Below the pieces are notes generated by a model. It was not told the origin of the DNA, did no database searches, and worked only from the letters and a program-made list of their open reading frames with translations. A DNA stretch of 64,000 nucleotides from positions 1-64,000 of the forward strand of contig WPDH01000449.1 in assembly GCA_019137255.1 (NCBI GenBank), given 5' to 3'. Shown here piece by piece: positions 9,961-21,660 of the stretch (position 1 is the first letter of the stretch; every line of letters begins with the position of its first letter). The position numbers and the translations under genes are program-made. The DNA comes from Corinectria fuckeliana. Its lineage: Eukaryota; Ascomycota; Sordariomycetes; Hypocreales; Nectriaceae.

Positions 9961-12011
9961 TCATGCCGCGTCTCCAGCCACCAATGCCACGATAGTGCGG
10001 ACTGCCGTCTCCGGGTCCTCTCCGCCGTCCACCAGTTCTGCAAATAGCTTGGGTATCTTGCCCAGTGACCCTCGTTCATCCATTTGGTGCCCTGTGAACA
10101 GCAGTCAGTACGCAACGGAGGAAGAGAACAAGTATCGGTATGAAACTCACATTTCCCTGGAACGCCAACCATAACTCCCAACTTGCTCTGGGCCTCTCCT
10201 GTCCAGTCGAACCCAGTCTTCCACTCGAACCGTACCGCAGAGCCCAGTGTCCCCGCATCGTCATTAGGAACTGAAACCTCAAACCACTGCTGCCCAAGGT
10301 ATCGTATGAGATCTGCCTTATTCAAGGCCTCGCCGTCCTCCGGCCGTGTCTCTTCGTCCGCTTCGTCGCTCTTGCTCCGTCTCGATTTCCGTGCGCGCAT
10401 CTTCTCCGCAGCCTCCAGCACTGCACCCTTCGGTCCAAAGCCCTTCTCCAACCGACACCAACAGGCCGCCCGCTCCACTGCGACTCGAAGCCACTCTCCC
10501 ATGGCCCACGACAAGATGCCAACGTTACGCTGCATGGTTCGGTTGCAATCTCCAGCACAGATCCTGTTAATGAATGGCCCCAGCTCGGCCCTGGCGGCGG
10601 GTTCCAGAGCAGCAACCTTCAGATCGAGGATGGTGAGGTCCATGGCGTTGACAGTCATTTCGATCCGCGCGGTGAATAGCCCGGGGGACTCGCGAGATCG
10701 GAGAGTGATGGAATGCATTTGCCGCAGTGGCTGGTCTGGTTCTTGGGGTAAAACCGATAGTTTTGAAGTAAGCGAAAAGGGACTGAATAGCTCCAGATAG
10801 GGAAGTTCTTCCTCAGCTGTCATCAGTACTGGGTGATGAGACTTGATATCGAGCTCTTCCTCCTTATTACTGGGCGGCAGAGGCGCTAGAGGTGGCGGTT
10901 TCCCAAAAGGAAGAAGTCCAATGGGGTTCAATGCCACCGTGGTCAGTTGTCGAGATGCCGTCAATTGCGACAGAGGATCTGACGCGGCATGCTGGCGTTT
11001 CATAAGGCTGATAACCCGTTCTGGATCAGAGGGTGCTAATACCCGGCCTGACTTTTGCATTACCCGGATCCGTTCATTCTCTTTTTGGGCCGTTTCCAGG
11101 TCGTTCCTCAACTCCTCAATCTCTTTACGCAGGGCATCTCTCTGCTCCTTCTTGGTCGCGTTCGGGTCGAAGGCACGGGTTTTGCGAGGGTTGGCCGCGA
11201 GCTCTTCAACAGGCGCAGGCTCCCGTTCGCGTTCCCTTTCAGAAACCGGGCGCGGGACGCTCTTGGACGGAAAGATCGGGTTCTGGGGCGCTCGAGCCGG
11301 GCGTTGCTTGAGAGGCGAGCTCGTCTTAGGTTTGCTCTTCTCCCTCCATCGCAGCGGGCTAGAGTGGATCCCCTTGGGCGGCGTCGACGGAACGGCATCG
11401 GGTACAGACGGTGGCAGCTCTGGCTCGGTTATCTCGGCCTCTGACTCTGGCTCGGGCTCGGGTTCGGTTTGGGGCATCGCAGCAGCAGGTAAACCGAACG
11501 CATCGGGCGGAGGCGATCGCCGGAGAGCTCTGCCAAGGAACGGGTTGGCTTCCTCCTCCCCGTCAGACCCAGGCGGCGGCAGCGGGCGAGGGTTTGGCCT
11601 GCTAGGCGTACGCCTCGCCGCAGAAGCCATTTTGCCTCCTGCGCGCCGGATCGATCGCGCCGTGTCGGGCGTGGGCTCTGCATCGTCGGTCCTCGGCACG
11701 TCGCTCGCCAGGACGCTCTTCGCCAGCCGCAGCGCCAGAAGGTCCGACGGGCTCTGCTCGGCGGCTTCGTCGCCAATGCGCTGCGGCAAGGCGCGGACTC
11801 CGGGGCTCTTCTGGGGGGATGCAGAGCGCCGTCTCTCGAGGACTTCGGGGTTGTGGCGCGCGAGGCTTGCTTTGGTCGGCGATGCAAAGGACGGGCGCTT
11901 CCGTCGCGCTGTCGTCGCTTCTTCGGGCGGTGGAGGAGTGGTGGATGCGCCCTCGATTCCGAGCGAAGTGCGAGGCGACGTGCGTCGTCGCTTTGGCGCA
12001 GACTCCTCCAT
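9961..12011 (-). CDS. Conserved nuclear-type protein with disordered N-terminus and coiled coil; possibly RWD/kinetochore-like
   Basis: Two exons, 10,151-12,011 and 9,961-10,091, join across a 59-bp GT-AG intron to give 663 residues. Without the splice the frame would run on into an unrelated tail; with it the protein ends VGVPGKWHQMDERGSLGKIP..., which reads as a natural continuation. The first 270 residues are basic, Pro/Ser-rich and low in complexity (KRRRTSP, SPTKASLARHNP, several SP/TP sites), as in nuclear proteins regulated by phosphorylation. A coiled coil follows at about 285-320 (KKEQRDALRKEIEELRNDLE). The C-terminal 300 residues are globular. Coiled coil followed by a globular region recalls CENP-O/CENP-P-type kinetochore proteins, but I saw no decisive motif, so the function is open. 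It is divergent from the OXLD1-like gene. Confidence 0.85.
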
Positions 12012-12675
12012 TGTTGATTCGGGTGTTGTGTTCGCTCCTTAGTTGCCCGTCATGTCTTTCGTGCTCTAGGTTGAAGCTCATAATCTAACTGATCGATACC
12101 TAGCTAGTGTAGATGGTCGCATTGGGCGATTGTTTACATTGGCCCCGTCGCGTCTAACCAAGTGGGCCTCACCGCCTGCCGGATTTGGCTAAATGTAATG
12201 AAGACGCTCCAGCGCTAAGCTGTCAGGTAAAGATGAGTTAATAACATAAAGACCAGTCATTTCAGTAGATATGAATGCTGTGACGCTCACAATTTCACTG
12301 TTCGTCAGCTCCAGTGCCACCTAGAAGAGAAGGCGACCTCTTTTTTTTTTTTTTTTTTTTTTTTGGCTGCCAACTCGTCGCAGACGCGAAAACATGTGAT
12401 GCGCCAGTCCACGTGATACTCCCGAGCCCTTGCAGATCCCGCCTTAGGTACGTATCTCCCCTGCCAGAGCGCTTTACTCCATTGGCCATCCTCCAGCCCG
12501 ATGACGTCCGAGGCAAACTGACGGACTTCCGAGCAGTTGACGACTCCAACAAGTTCCGCCCGAATTCTCCATCTCTGAGCCGCTGCTCTTACCTCGACAC
12601 AACACCCAAATCTGGCACGAATGCAGTCTCAATAACCCTCCAAGTCTTCTCAGGACCTCACCTCACCTCACAGAA
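12012..12675. other. Divergent intergenic region with a T24 tract
   Basis: This 664-bp gap separates two divergently transcribed genes and should hold both promoters. It contains 24 T in a row at 12,341-12,364. The stretch just before 12,676 is C/T-rich with repeated CTCACCTCA, typical of a fungal 5' leader. No further gene or defined site was recognised. Confidence 0.5.
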
Positions 12676-13422
12676 ATGCCATCTCCAGTGCGACTAGCCC
12701 CGCGCCTACGGGCCCTGTGGTCGCCGGCGGCTGCAAACACCCGAGCCTTTACCAGCGCAACCGAGCCCGCCGCCGAAGAGTGGCCACAAAGAACGCCCCT
12801 GGGATCCTACTACGAGACCATCCTCAATGCGCCGTCGCCGCCGCCGCCGAGGAGACCCAGGCCGATGCCCAACTCTACGGGTCCTAAAGCCTCGGCAACC
12901 GAAACACAGCGCGCTTCCACAACGGGAGACAACTCAAATCCCAACACCTCTGCGGCCACTTCCATTTTCACGTCGGCGCCACAATCTCCCCAGGACAGAG
13001 TCCGCAACATCTTCGGCTCACGCACCCTGACCCCCGAAGAGATGGCCGCCCGCATGGCCTCCAAGAAGTCGCAGTCGACGTACATCGCCGGCGTGCTCGT
13101 GCCGCCCAAGCCCGATGAGCCCGACAACTGCTGCATGAGCGGGTGCGTCGACTGCGTGTGGGAGCGGTTCCGCGAGGAGATGGAGGAGTGGTCGCTGGCC
13201 AACATCAAGGCGCAGAAGGCGCTGGCCTCGCACGCAGAGTCCGTGGACACGGACGGCGGCGGCTCCGAGTCCAACTGGAGCACCACGGACGACACCAAGA
13301 TCGCCAAGGATCTCTGGGCCAAGGACGTCTTCGAAAGCGTGCCCGTAGGGATCAGGGAGTTCATGAAGCAGGAGAAGCGGCTAAAGGAGCGGCATGCGCG
13401 GGAGGGCACGGTGGACAACTAG
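12676..13422 (+). CDS. Oxidoreductase-like domain protein, mitochondrial (OXLD1-like)
   Basis: A single exon encodes 248 residues. The N-terminus (MPSPVRLAPRLRALWSPAAA) is rich in Arg and Ala and lacks acids, as in a mitochondrial presequence. The signature of the short 'oxidoreductase-like' domain lies at about residues 145-165, with PPKPDEPDNC followed by CMSGCVDCVWERF. The CC..C..CVW cysteine cluster is the family's conserved core and may bind metal. The middle (about 50-125) is low-complexity. An acidic/Ser stretch and a C-terminal EFMKQEKRLKERHA helix follow. The biochemical role of this family is not established; human OXLD1 is a mitochondrial protein. The start was chosen because it is the first ATG of the frame and follows a C/T-rich leader. 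Confidence 0.85.
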   Translation: MPSPVRLAPRLRALWSPAAANTRAFTSATEPAAEEWPQRTPLGSYYETILNAPSPPPPRRPRPMPNSTGPKASATETQRASTTGDNSNPNTSAATSIFTSAPQSPQDRVRNIFGSRTLTPEEMAARMASKKSQSTYIAGVLVPPKPDEPDNCCMSGCVDCVWERFREEMEEWSLANIKAQKALASHAESVDTDGGGSESNWSTTDDTKIAKDLWAKDVFESVPVGIREFMKQEKRLKERHAREGTVDN

Positions 13423-13691
13423 AAAGGATTTGCCAGGTGACGCGCGAGGTTAAAAGAGCATATACCCCCGTCACGGTCCCATGCATAGAGGGATCGTGAA
13501 GTCCGTAGACTTGATGACTGAATGAATAGACTTTGCCGTGTTGGATGAGCACCCTAATGGTTTCTTCGTCTCCGGTTTTCCTGGGCAAACTCTCGTCTCG
13601 TGGGAGTATATCACTGTCGTTCTTTCCGTAGCTCTGATCTCCTCAATTCTCAGACACGTGATTGCGAGGCCTTCAGTTTTATTCCAGCATC

Positions 13692-15065
13692 ATGGCTTCC
13701 ACCAACTGCAACACTCCCTCCGTTAACCAAGCCCACCGAGTCTGCACCTGCTCCGGAGTCCAACGCAGTGCCCTCGATGTGCTGATCTCAGGTCGCGGTC
13801 CCCGTTGCAATGCCTCCCACCACAGCCCAGAGCCTGTGGAAGAAGCCACGCAGCAGGAAAGCATTGAGCATGATAGCAGCCAAGATCACGCTCTAGTCTG
13901 CGATCAAGTGTTGATCAAGCGAGGGAACTCGTACTAGATCAACACTAACCCCGATGCATCAGACGATGAAGGGGATGTCCAGACCTCGCCACTTCGAGAT
14001 CGTCTTGGTGATCGTTTCAACAGAGTCCTGAGCTCCCTTCTACCTGGGCAGAGCGAGGAGCCAGAGTTCCGGTTGAAGAGAATTGCCACCACAGCAAAGT
14101 CTCGAGTCTACACTGTGGAACTTGGCAACAAGACAATTGCTGTGAAGCTTTGCGACAGGCCCCATACCGCAAACAACGAACTCAATGTCCATGCCCTCGT
14201 CTACAATCAAGTAGGGGAACTCTGGTCTGATGTTCGGCGGTACATAGAGCAGCCTCGACTCCCCCGCCCCCGGGTTCCACGACCGGTATCCAGAGTATCT
14301 CAACGGCGATGTTTCGGGACCTCCTCCACCATCGAGGGCTACATGATGGAATACATCGAGCCCCTTCATCCTCACCACCGACGCGGCCTTATCAAGAAGT
14401 ACTTGGACCCCCAGATCCACGAGGCGGCCTTTGAGGATCCTGGGTTCTCTCAGATGAGGGTCAGCGTGCGCATGGGAGAAGTCAGCTCCGCGCTTGACTA
14501 CCAGACGAGCAAACTCCATGACCGGCCTGCCTATTTCGATCAGCTGTGGGAAGAATGCCCAGAGCTAGTCCCCGGCTGGGCCGCCACGATGGGCGCCACG
14601 TTGGCCATAATTCACTGGGACTGCGGCCTGGATGCAAGGGGGGTCGAGTTCCAGTTGGGACTCTATAAGAACCGGAACCATGTCTGGATGTCCGACTTTG
14701 GAGACTGCGCACTCATCGAGCGATCTCCTACTTTTGCCGAATCCACGATGGTTGAAGCGATCATGGAAAACCCGACTTGGCCTCGACCTGCCACAGCTCC
14801 AAGCCTGGGAGCATTGTCTGACCCGCACCGAGTGCTACCCCAGGCCTGGGAGCGCTTTCGAGGCGCATATCTGTCAGCCAGTATGTACATACTTTTCCGG
14901 GGGAGCATGAACATTGTCCTCGCGAACCTCCCTTTGACGTTCATTCGCAAGCTGGAGATGATGTGGGAGTCACAGGCGGAGGTTCAGCGGACTAGGAGGG
15001 AACTGCCAGACCTGAGTAACATGTCCATCAATTCGCGAGACTCGGCTCAAGGCGAGTCAGCATGA
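13692..15065 (+). pseudogene. DUF3669-type protein with an in-frame stop codon (pseudogene or unrecognised intron)
   Basis: One frame runs from ATG 13,692 to the stop at 15,063-15,065, broken only by TAG at 13,935-13,937. The part after it (about 375 residues) resembles fungal DUF3669 proteins. It has IAVKLCDRP near the start, ATLAIIHWDCGLDARGVEFQ in the middle, then WMSDFGDCALI and a WPRP block before W..FR.AYL.AS. In this family an H-W..G.DA.DVEF block is followed by a DF..C block. The function is unknown; some members are labelled zinc-finger proteins without good reason. No in-frame ATG lies between the stop and residue IEGYMMEY. CACTAAC (13,942) followed by CATCAG offers a branch point and acceptor, but no good donor keeps the frame. 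A pseudogene is therefore as likely as a hidden intron. Confidence 0.6.
13908..13945. other. 9-bp inverted repeat around the in-frame stop
   Basis: GTGTTGATC (13,908-13,916) and GATCAACAC (13,937-13,945) are perfect inverted copies with a 20-base loop. The second arm starts at the last base of the TAG that interrupts the DUF3669 frame. Confidence 0.4.
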
Positions 15066-15243
15066 GACTAGACAAGATGGATGAGATATCACAGGGGTTG
15101 TTGGCTTAGGGTGTATGGATTATTAGCGATTAGCGTCAGCAGCGGGCAATTGAAAATGGCATTTCTTTAGATTTCTGCAAAACAATCATTCATCGTAGCC
15201 GTGAGTCCGGTCTGTAATCTTCTATTTTCGTCCGAGAGACCGT

Positions 15244-16192
15244 CTAGTTGCCGTTGGGTGTCTGCTGGCTAGCCAGCCTGTCGTGCTCGTCAATATCAAT
15301 GGCCTCCCAGGGGTAGCAGATCCACACGTCGCTGACGGTCCGGGCAGCCTGGTAGCCGCTGGACAGCATGTCGTGGGGCAGGGTGCCCTTCTTCGGCTTG
15401 TCCTTGTTCTAAACAGGGTTAGCATCGACGCAACAGAGAATCCAGACAGGTCGATTTGTACGTACGTGAAGAACAAAGATGCTGAATTCAGTCTTGGGGG
15501 CATCGGGACCCATGAGCTGGCGGGCGGCCTCGACGTCCTTCTCGAGCTCCTTGACGGCGTATTCGAGAGTGGTTCGGGTGTCATCGACCTCGTCGACGAT
15601 GAGGATGCGCTTGCCGACCAGGTCCTTCATCTCGCCGAGGGCCGTCATGTCGAGCCACTGGGTGCGGGTAACCTTGGTGCCGGGCTCCTCGACCTCGTCG
15701 TTGCCGAGCGACTCGTAGAGAGAGAGGCCGATAGCCTGTATAGGGATGTTGGGGGATCCGGGCCGCTTGAGGAAGGATCGCAGGATTCGGGCAGGGACGT
15801 AGCCACCACCACCGATAGCAATCATGAGCTGAGGCTTGAATTCGGCGAGCAGCTTGTCAGCCGACTGCTGGCACAGCTTGTGGACCTAGACAGACTCATG
15901 TCAGTAGATGCATGTGGCTTTCTCTCGTGGTGCGCGGTGCGGTTCTCCCCAAGCTTCCCATGTCCGCGGTGATGCCAACGACGGTGCAGCGCTGCTAATA
16001 CGCGCAAGGCTACTTCTTCTGCGCCCTTCCGACCCGACTGCATCTCATCGCGGGATCCATCGCCTCCATTTCGCGCTTAGGCGCACCACCGTCATCCATC
16101 TATCACAAACACCATCGCGGCGGGGTGGCGGGGCAGGAGGGGTTGCGGTTCGCACTTACATCGTTGTAGGTGACGTAGAGCTTCTCAGGCAT
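15244..16192 (-). CDS. xpt1: Xanthine/hypoxanthine-type phosphoribosyltransferase
   Basis: This purine-salvage enzyme joins xanthine or a related purine to PRPP to make the nucleotide, in the cytosol. Exons 16,160-16,192, 15,466-15,885 and 15,244-15,408 join in frame (introns 274 and 57 bp) to give 205 residues, normal for the yeast Xpt1 group. The first exon codes only MPEKLYVTYND and is joined to VHKLCQQSADKL. The PRPP-binding motif of type I phosphoribosyltransferases is ILIVDEVDDTRTT at about residues 105-117, and the glycine loop is AIGGGGYVPARILRSF at about 35-50. The third exon carries PWEAIDIDEHD near the end. The long first intron contains no reading frame of note. Substrate preference cannot be read from the sequence; the Xpt1 name follows overall resemblance. 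Confidence 0.9.
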
Positions 16193-16884
16193 CTTGGCGG
16201 ATTGGAGTCTCGGGTATCAAGAGAGAAGGAAATATAAACAAGACGAGGCGACGGGGAGCACACGGCCGGTAGTTGGTGCCCAAGAGGGAGAAAGAAGGAA
16301 AGGAAAGAAAAGAGGACTGGGGGGGAAAGTTTAGGCACAGCTGAAAAGGGCCTGAGGATTCATGACGGATGGTGACCCGCGCACGCGGAAGCACGGGCAC
16401 CCTTTTTTTTCTTCCGCTCCTGCTCTTTTGCGATGGACCCCGCGATCCGTAGCGATCCATTTGCTGGTGCCTTGCGGGAGGACCCACTGAATGCACCGAA
16501 CACCGTCGGAAGCCGCCGACGCAGGGATTTCTTCAGTGGGGGTGTGCCTTGGCGGCTACATTTTCGGGCGGGACCTGCGCTGTAACCTCAGCGACCTTAC
16601 AGGCCTATTGGCTGCCCCTGGGGTGTTGAGATTGATTTCATCTTTGCTGGAACTTATCTAGATACGAGCAGACAACATCTCGCTGCAGTACCAACACCAC
16701 AGGGTTGTAGCATGCACTGCCTAAGCACATTCAGTATGGCTTCACCAACCTTGTCTCGTTCCTGGTGGGCTTTTTAACCCGAAATATTCGAGGAGCGCTT
16801 CGGGGTGTCTTTTCGTGACCAAGTCCATCGTTTCCCCTGCTATCGGACTTCCCCGATGCACTTCCAGTCCCCGTAATCCCACGC
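16193..16884. other. Intergenic region upstream of the phosphoribosyltransferase
   Basis: A 692-bp spacer between two minus-strand genes. The half next to the phosphoribosyltransferase start is purine-rich (16,200-16,350), that is C/T-rich on the coding strand, as in fungal leaders. No gene was recognised. Confidence 0.4.
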
Positions 16885-17713
16885 CTAAGGCATCCTCAGT
16901 GCCTCCTCAAGAGTAAGAACGGTGCCTTTAGGCTCCTTTGCAACCGCCGTATCAACTGCGCTCAACACCTTCGCCGGGGTTCCAGCTACAATCTGGTACG
17001 GCAGGACATCCTTGGTCACCACGCTGCCGGCCCCGACGATGCTGTGGCCTCCAATCTTCACTCCGGGCCTGCAAGTAGTGTCAGTATCGAATCGAGAACG
17101 GGTCAGCGTCTCACTCAGTACAATATGATGGCGCCAGCTCCGATCCAAACGCAGTCACCTATGAGCACCTCGCTACCGCTGCTCAGTCGCTTGGAGCTCT
17201 CGTCGACGTTGTGCGAGTGGCCCACGGAGATGATGGTCACGTTGGGCCCGATGTTGACATGCTCGCCAATCCTCACGTCTGCCACTGGAGTGTCGAGGAT
17301 GGTGCAGCCTCGGTTGATGAATGCCGTCGGCGCTACGTGGACTCGCAGCCCGTAGTCCATATAGATCGGGGCCTTGACAAAAGGTGCTGAGGGAACACAC
17401 GATGGATCCTGAAATGCGATCTCGGCCGTGGCGACAGCGCCGTCTTTCTGGCTTTGGGCTCCGCGAAAGCCGACGATGCTGGAACTATCTGTCAACGATC
17501 CGAGCAAGATGTGCGAATGGTGTTGGACTACTTGTTCCAAGCAGCGACTCTCTGTGCTGCAGGTGCGTGAACGTCGATTCCATTGAAGACGCCGATGGCA
17601 TGGGAGCAATTGTCCCGCGCAGTTCGGAAGCTACTGTTACCTGCCTGGAAAAAGACTACCTTCTCTTTTCCCAGCGGGTTATCATTAATCTGGTTTGCCA
17701 TCTGGGTCGCCAT
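16885..17713 (-). CDS. Sugar O-acetyltransferase, maltose/galactoside acetyltransferase family
   Basis: Members move acetyl from acetyl-CoA to a sugar hydroxyl and fold as a left-handed beta helix trimer. Exons 17,532-17,713, 17,122-17,478 and 16,885-17,068 join in frame (introns 53 bp each) to give 240 residues. The first junction gives AAWNNIVGFRG, as in fungal relatives. The N-terminal 'Mac' segment is NPLGKEKVVFFQAGNSSF. The hexapeptide repeats include VRIGEHVNIGPNVTIISVGH (with the catalytic-type His), VLIGDCVWIGAGAIIL and GGHSIVGAGSVVTKDVLPYQ, then the family's VAGTPAKVL. I chose the ATG at 17,713 (MATQMANQ) because the family starts near there. An in-frame ATG at 17,845 would add 44 residues. 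Confidence 0.88.
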
Positions 17714-17845
17714 AGTGCTCAGCTTTTTGACAGATAAAGGTGCAGGTGTGACAAGACGTGCAAGTGTCATGCGATGCATCTGGTGATAGGACATGATCAA
17801 GGGAGTAGTTTCTTTATATAGATATTTGATTGAATGGAGATTCAC

Positions 17846-19820
17846 GCTCTCATTGTGAGTTCCATACTCGTTTAATCAGTATAATTCGAGGATGGGGTGA
17901 GCATAAAGCCTACCCCTTGTCACAGAAGCTCCTCAAGTAGCATTGCCTCACTGATCATTGTCCTTGAATCACTACGTTCACATCATGCTGGCTAGATCAC
18001 CAAGTCTCCGAGATGGATGCATCGCTCGAATTGACTGGGGCTTTTAACTCTCTCATACCCTAGGCTGTTCATTTGTTCTGAAAGACGCACGCTAACAAGT
18101 CAGGCAGTAAAGAAGATCCATATAGCATTTCATACTGGGCTAGTATATGATATAAGAACAAGAGCATGAGCGGCATTTTAGTACGATAACTATCTACTCA
18201 ATACCTCATCTTTATTGTGTCGGTGGCGGGATTGCCTTGTCTATCCACGCTCAGATTGTTCTGGCACTTCTTCGTACTCCTTGTACTGACTAGCGAATTA
18301 CATAGACAACATGTGAGCTTGCTTCTTTATATTTCCTCAGTCGTATATTTTAGATAAACCCGTTTGTGGTTACGGTGGTTCATTAGCCAACTTTATGTGA
18401 TCGTCCGATGTCACAGCAAGCACTAAGTTGTTGCCGTGGGACCCAGTCAGCATGAAGTCTGGTGAAAACCCACTCAAGGTTTCGTTTTGGACCACGCCGA
18501 TCGGATAGCATGAGAGATGGTCCGGAAGGCGTGGCTTCCTTAAGAACCTACTTCAAGAGCCTTGTTCGGCCTCTTATGGATAGCTTTCTCACTTAGGACC
18601 TTGAGTACGCTTCGACATGCTATCACAAGCAGTCCCATTTCGATTTTGAAGAGGAGGCGAGCTTTAGACCCGAAGACTCTCCCCACAAGCAACGGGCGTA
18701 TTCGTGAAGTTTCTGGCGAAAAACCGGACAGGGTCCTCCCGTTCCCGGCAGAGCGACCTTATTGTCCGGCCTATGTGGGGCTAGCCATTCGGGTTCCCGG
18801 GCCAAGACGGTGGCTACCCATGTTACCAGATTTTCAGAACTTGTAGGACATGGCTTCGTGCGGCAGCCAGAGGAGTAGAGGTTCCGAGGCCGAGTATGTG
18901 TGTAGATGAATCATCCAAGGCGGAGATGCGTAGCATTACGACAAACTGTGGTTGGGGATAACCGATGCTAAGAACGGCATCATTTGAGGAAGCGAGACAG
19001 CCATCTTCACAATAGTTGACTCACCGCACATTCACATCTTCGTCATGTCTGGGCACTAGAATCGTGCAGGTAGTCTTCGCCCGGCTTCCTTTCCTCAAGT
19101 GCCGTGATGCAGGTGCGCATAAATGACAGCACGTTGCCTCCACGGCCAACCAGATATCAAAGGTCTGGTGAACCAACTCGTTGCTCTTTTTCGGCAAGCC
19201 TCAAATCTTGCTTTCCGTCTTCCCATTTAAATTTTGGGGGGTTTTCATATCCAGGGCGCTTCTCTCAGTCAAAATTGCACTCGCTTCGCCTCGACTTGCG
19301 CCCACTGCGACCTTTCCAACGTCCAGCGACCATGAATCAGTGCCATGGCTAGATTCGTACCTCAAAAGAAGCTGCATATCCTGAAAATCCCAATTTAGGA
19401 TCGTAGGAAGAATCTACGGCACCGCTTTGACCCAGTCCATAAGGGTCCTGAGAAAGGCAAAACGGTGGCCGAGTTTGTGCCATCACCAAAGCCTTCGTAT
19501 CTTTTCTCCGAAGCGGCCTTGACGTCTGCACCTTTACTTTTACAGCCCTAGAGAACTTGACCGTTGCGGTTCTAATCAGCCTTCGTCAAAGCCCTACAAA
19601 ATCAGGACCGCCCTCCCTTCTGGAATGCACCGACCTTTCTACTCTCCATCCACCTTCAACCCTCAATTGCCTAAGTAAATCTCGAATTACTTTACCCTTA
19701 CGATCTTTTCTACCATCTCGAACTCATGCAGAATACCGACGCTACCATTTCATTGAAACCTACCACCCTTGCCGGAACTTGAGCTACTACCGCATATCTC
19801 CTTACGACTCTCATTCGAAC
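17846..19820. other. 2-kb region without a recognised gene
   Basis: Short frames here show no known motif and no coding-like composition. Part of 17,850-18,400 is somewhat AT-rich, but CpA and TpG are present, so it is not RIP-saturated. The last 300 bases are C/T-rich and likely the leader of the next gene. Confidence 0.4.
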
Positions 19821-20372
19821 ATGTCTTCCTTCACCTTCACTCCTGTTGAACCCGCTTGCTCGGGTGAGGCTGTTCTCCGTGCCTTCATCTCTCAGGGCAG
19901 CGACTCTTCTGGTACTCACGATACCTACGAGCACTTTCTCGACATGGACAAGCAGCTGGACGCCGAAGTCCGGAGCGTCATCAAGCGCCTCGGCCGAACT
20001 CGCGATGCCATGACCAAGATGTCCCAACAGCACCCGATCAACACCAGCGATCTTGCGGACCTCGTCTTCGATGCCAGGAAGATGAACAGCAGCATGACTT
20101 CCGCTATTCAACGCTACTTCGACGCCCAACAGGAAGCCATCCGCGTGCAGCGCGAGCGAGAACTTGCCTCGCTCAAGGAGGAGGGTCATGGCCTCATCAA
20201 ATACTACACCAAGAGAGTCGCCATTGCCATTAAGTACTACGCTGAGTCCCACAAGGCTAACAACATCAGTCGATCTGACAAGCGAATTCAGCAACTTGAG
20301 GATGCCATGCGCAAGGTTGACATGCATCGCATGCTCGTCGTCTTGTCTGAGGGCAGCACGGCCCCATATTGA
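19821..20372 (+). CDS. Unrecognised helical/coiled-coil protein
   Basis: A single exon encodes 183 residues. The ATG in AACATGTCT at 19,821 follows a long C/T-rich leader. The frame is open for 88 more codons upstream but has no ATG supporting an earlier start. Most of the protein is predicted helical with heptad-like charge patterns (DKQLDAEVRSVIKRLGRTRD, RVQRERELASLKEEGHG, RSDKRIQQLEDAMRKVDMHR). There is no signal peptide, membrane segment or cysteine motif. I do not recognise a family. Codon use is normal for the window (many C-ending codons), which supports a real gene. Confidence 0.7.
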   Translation: MSSFTFTPVEPACSGEAVLRAFISQGSDSSGTHDTYEHFLDMDKQLDAEVRSVIKRLGRTRDAMTKMSQQHPINTSDLADLVFDARKMNSSMTSAIQRYFDAQQEAIRVQRERELASLKEEGHGLIKYYTKRVAIAIKYYAESHKANNISRSDKRIQQLEDAMRKVDMHRMLVVLSEGSTAPY

Positions 20373-21660
20373 GTGGGATCAAATGGGAGGATTTTGGAAA
20401 AGCTTTTGAAATGGGCATGTACGGTTGACCATTTAAGGTTACTGTAAGGGGTTTATGATGGGATGAGCATGCATAGCATTTATAAACGGGGCATTGAAGT
20501 GTAGGATGGATGGATGGATAAATCGAATTAATATTGTTTGGATCGCAATCAGAGCTGTACAGTGAAAAAATGAAACGCCAACCAATGACTGATATTAAAG
20601 CTTCATCCGTTTGAACAGCAAACCTAGCAAATTTCCAAGAGTCTCATATGTGCAGACAAAATCTCAAACATGAGGTAGGCCATCCCGTGGGGTTCCTAGT
20701 TCTGCATCTGCTGCCTCTTAGCTAAACCCCCCTCATTCCAATCCTTGAGATACGTCAAAGTGGATAGTCCAGTTTACCTTTAAAATCCAGATCTCGGAGT
20801 TGTGATGGCGGAGTTTAATGAGGGAACGTTTATGGTCTTGAAGACATCATCTGTCCCACCTTGATCTGAGCCACGGTCTCTAGCTTTCCACGTCTGGTCA
20901 GCTAAGCGTCTAAGTGCTGCTACCCTGAGACGATGGGTTAGGTATCCCCGGAATTACCGTGTTTCTGGGATTGCCGAGATTTACATATGACCTTTTTTAG
21001 TCTAAGCCGTCTCTCGCCGTGACCCAATTGGTTGCTTGTTTGATAGGGCAGGCTTTTCGTGAAGCCCATGGGCGGTCTTGAAACTGTGGTAATTCTTTAG
21101 TTAGGAAGATTTTCAAACTCCATATAAGCAAGCTACTTGGGCTGAACTTCCAATGCGATTCTGCTAAGACGAGAAAACAAGCCTACCGAGCGGGGTAGCA
21201 GCGCCTCAGTGTCAACTCCCGGGTCCTTGATTGGGTATGCAACCGTCGCCATCACCATCCCAACTACCCTTTGGCGGCTTGCACGGCGGCCGAGGACGGA
21301 ACTCGCCGCTTCATCTCCAAGCCCCCGGCTCTCGGCAACGGTGGGGAAGAGATTAGATTACGTCGTGGCTGCCGCGTTGGGACTAGAAGCACCCGTCACG
21401 AAAAGCCCCGGCTGTTATCAAGCGTCTTCGCCCTTGCAAGGACCAGGACCGTAACCAGCAACTCGCCTGGCAACAAGACCTCTCCAGAACACAGAGACAC
21501 ACCACACCAGACCCGACAGGCCAGGAACTCGCGCGCATCGTCTGATATGCACGCTCTGTTGATCAATCGACGCTTCTGGCCCCTTGCTGCGGACCTCGCT
21601 GTTCCCTAGGCTCAGTCGCACCCATCCATCCTCCCGCCCGCCTGCCCGCCGTTCCGTCCC
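20373..21660. other. Intergenic region upstream of the Zn2Cys6 factor
   Basis: About 1.3 kb without a supported gene. It includes a short GGATGGATGGAT run near 20,506-20,520. The last 300 bases become GC- and C-rich, as in a leader. Nothing else was recognised. Confidence 0.4.

Noticed and set aside
10843..12042. 399-codon plus-strand frame
   Set aside because: Antisense to the well-supported minus-strand 663-residue gene; low-complexity Ser/Gly/Arg product typical of a shadow frame.
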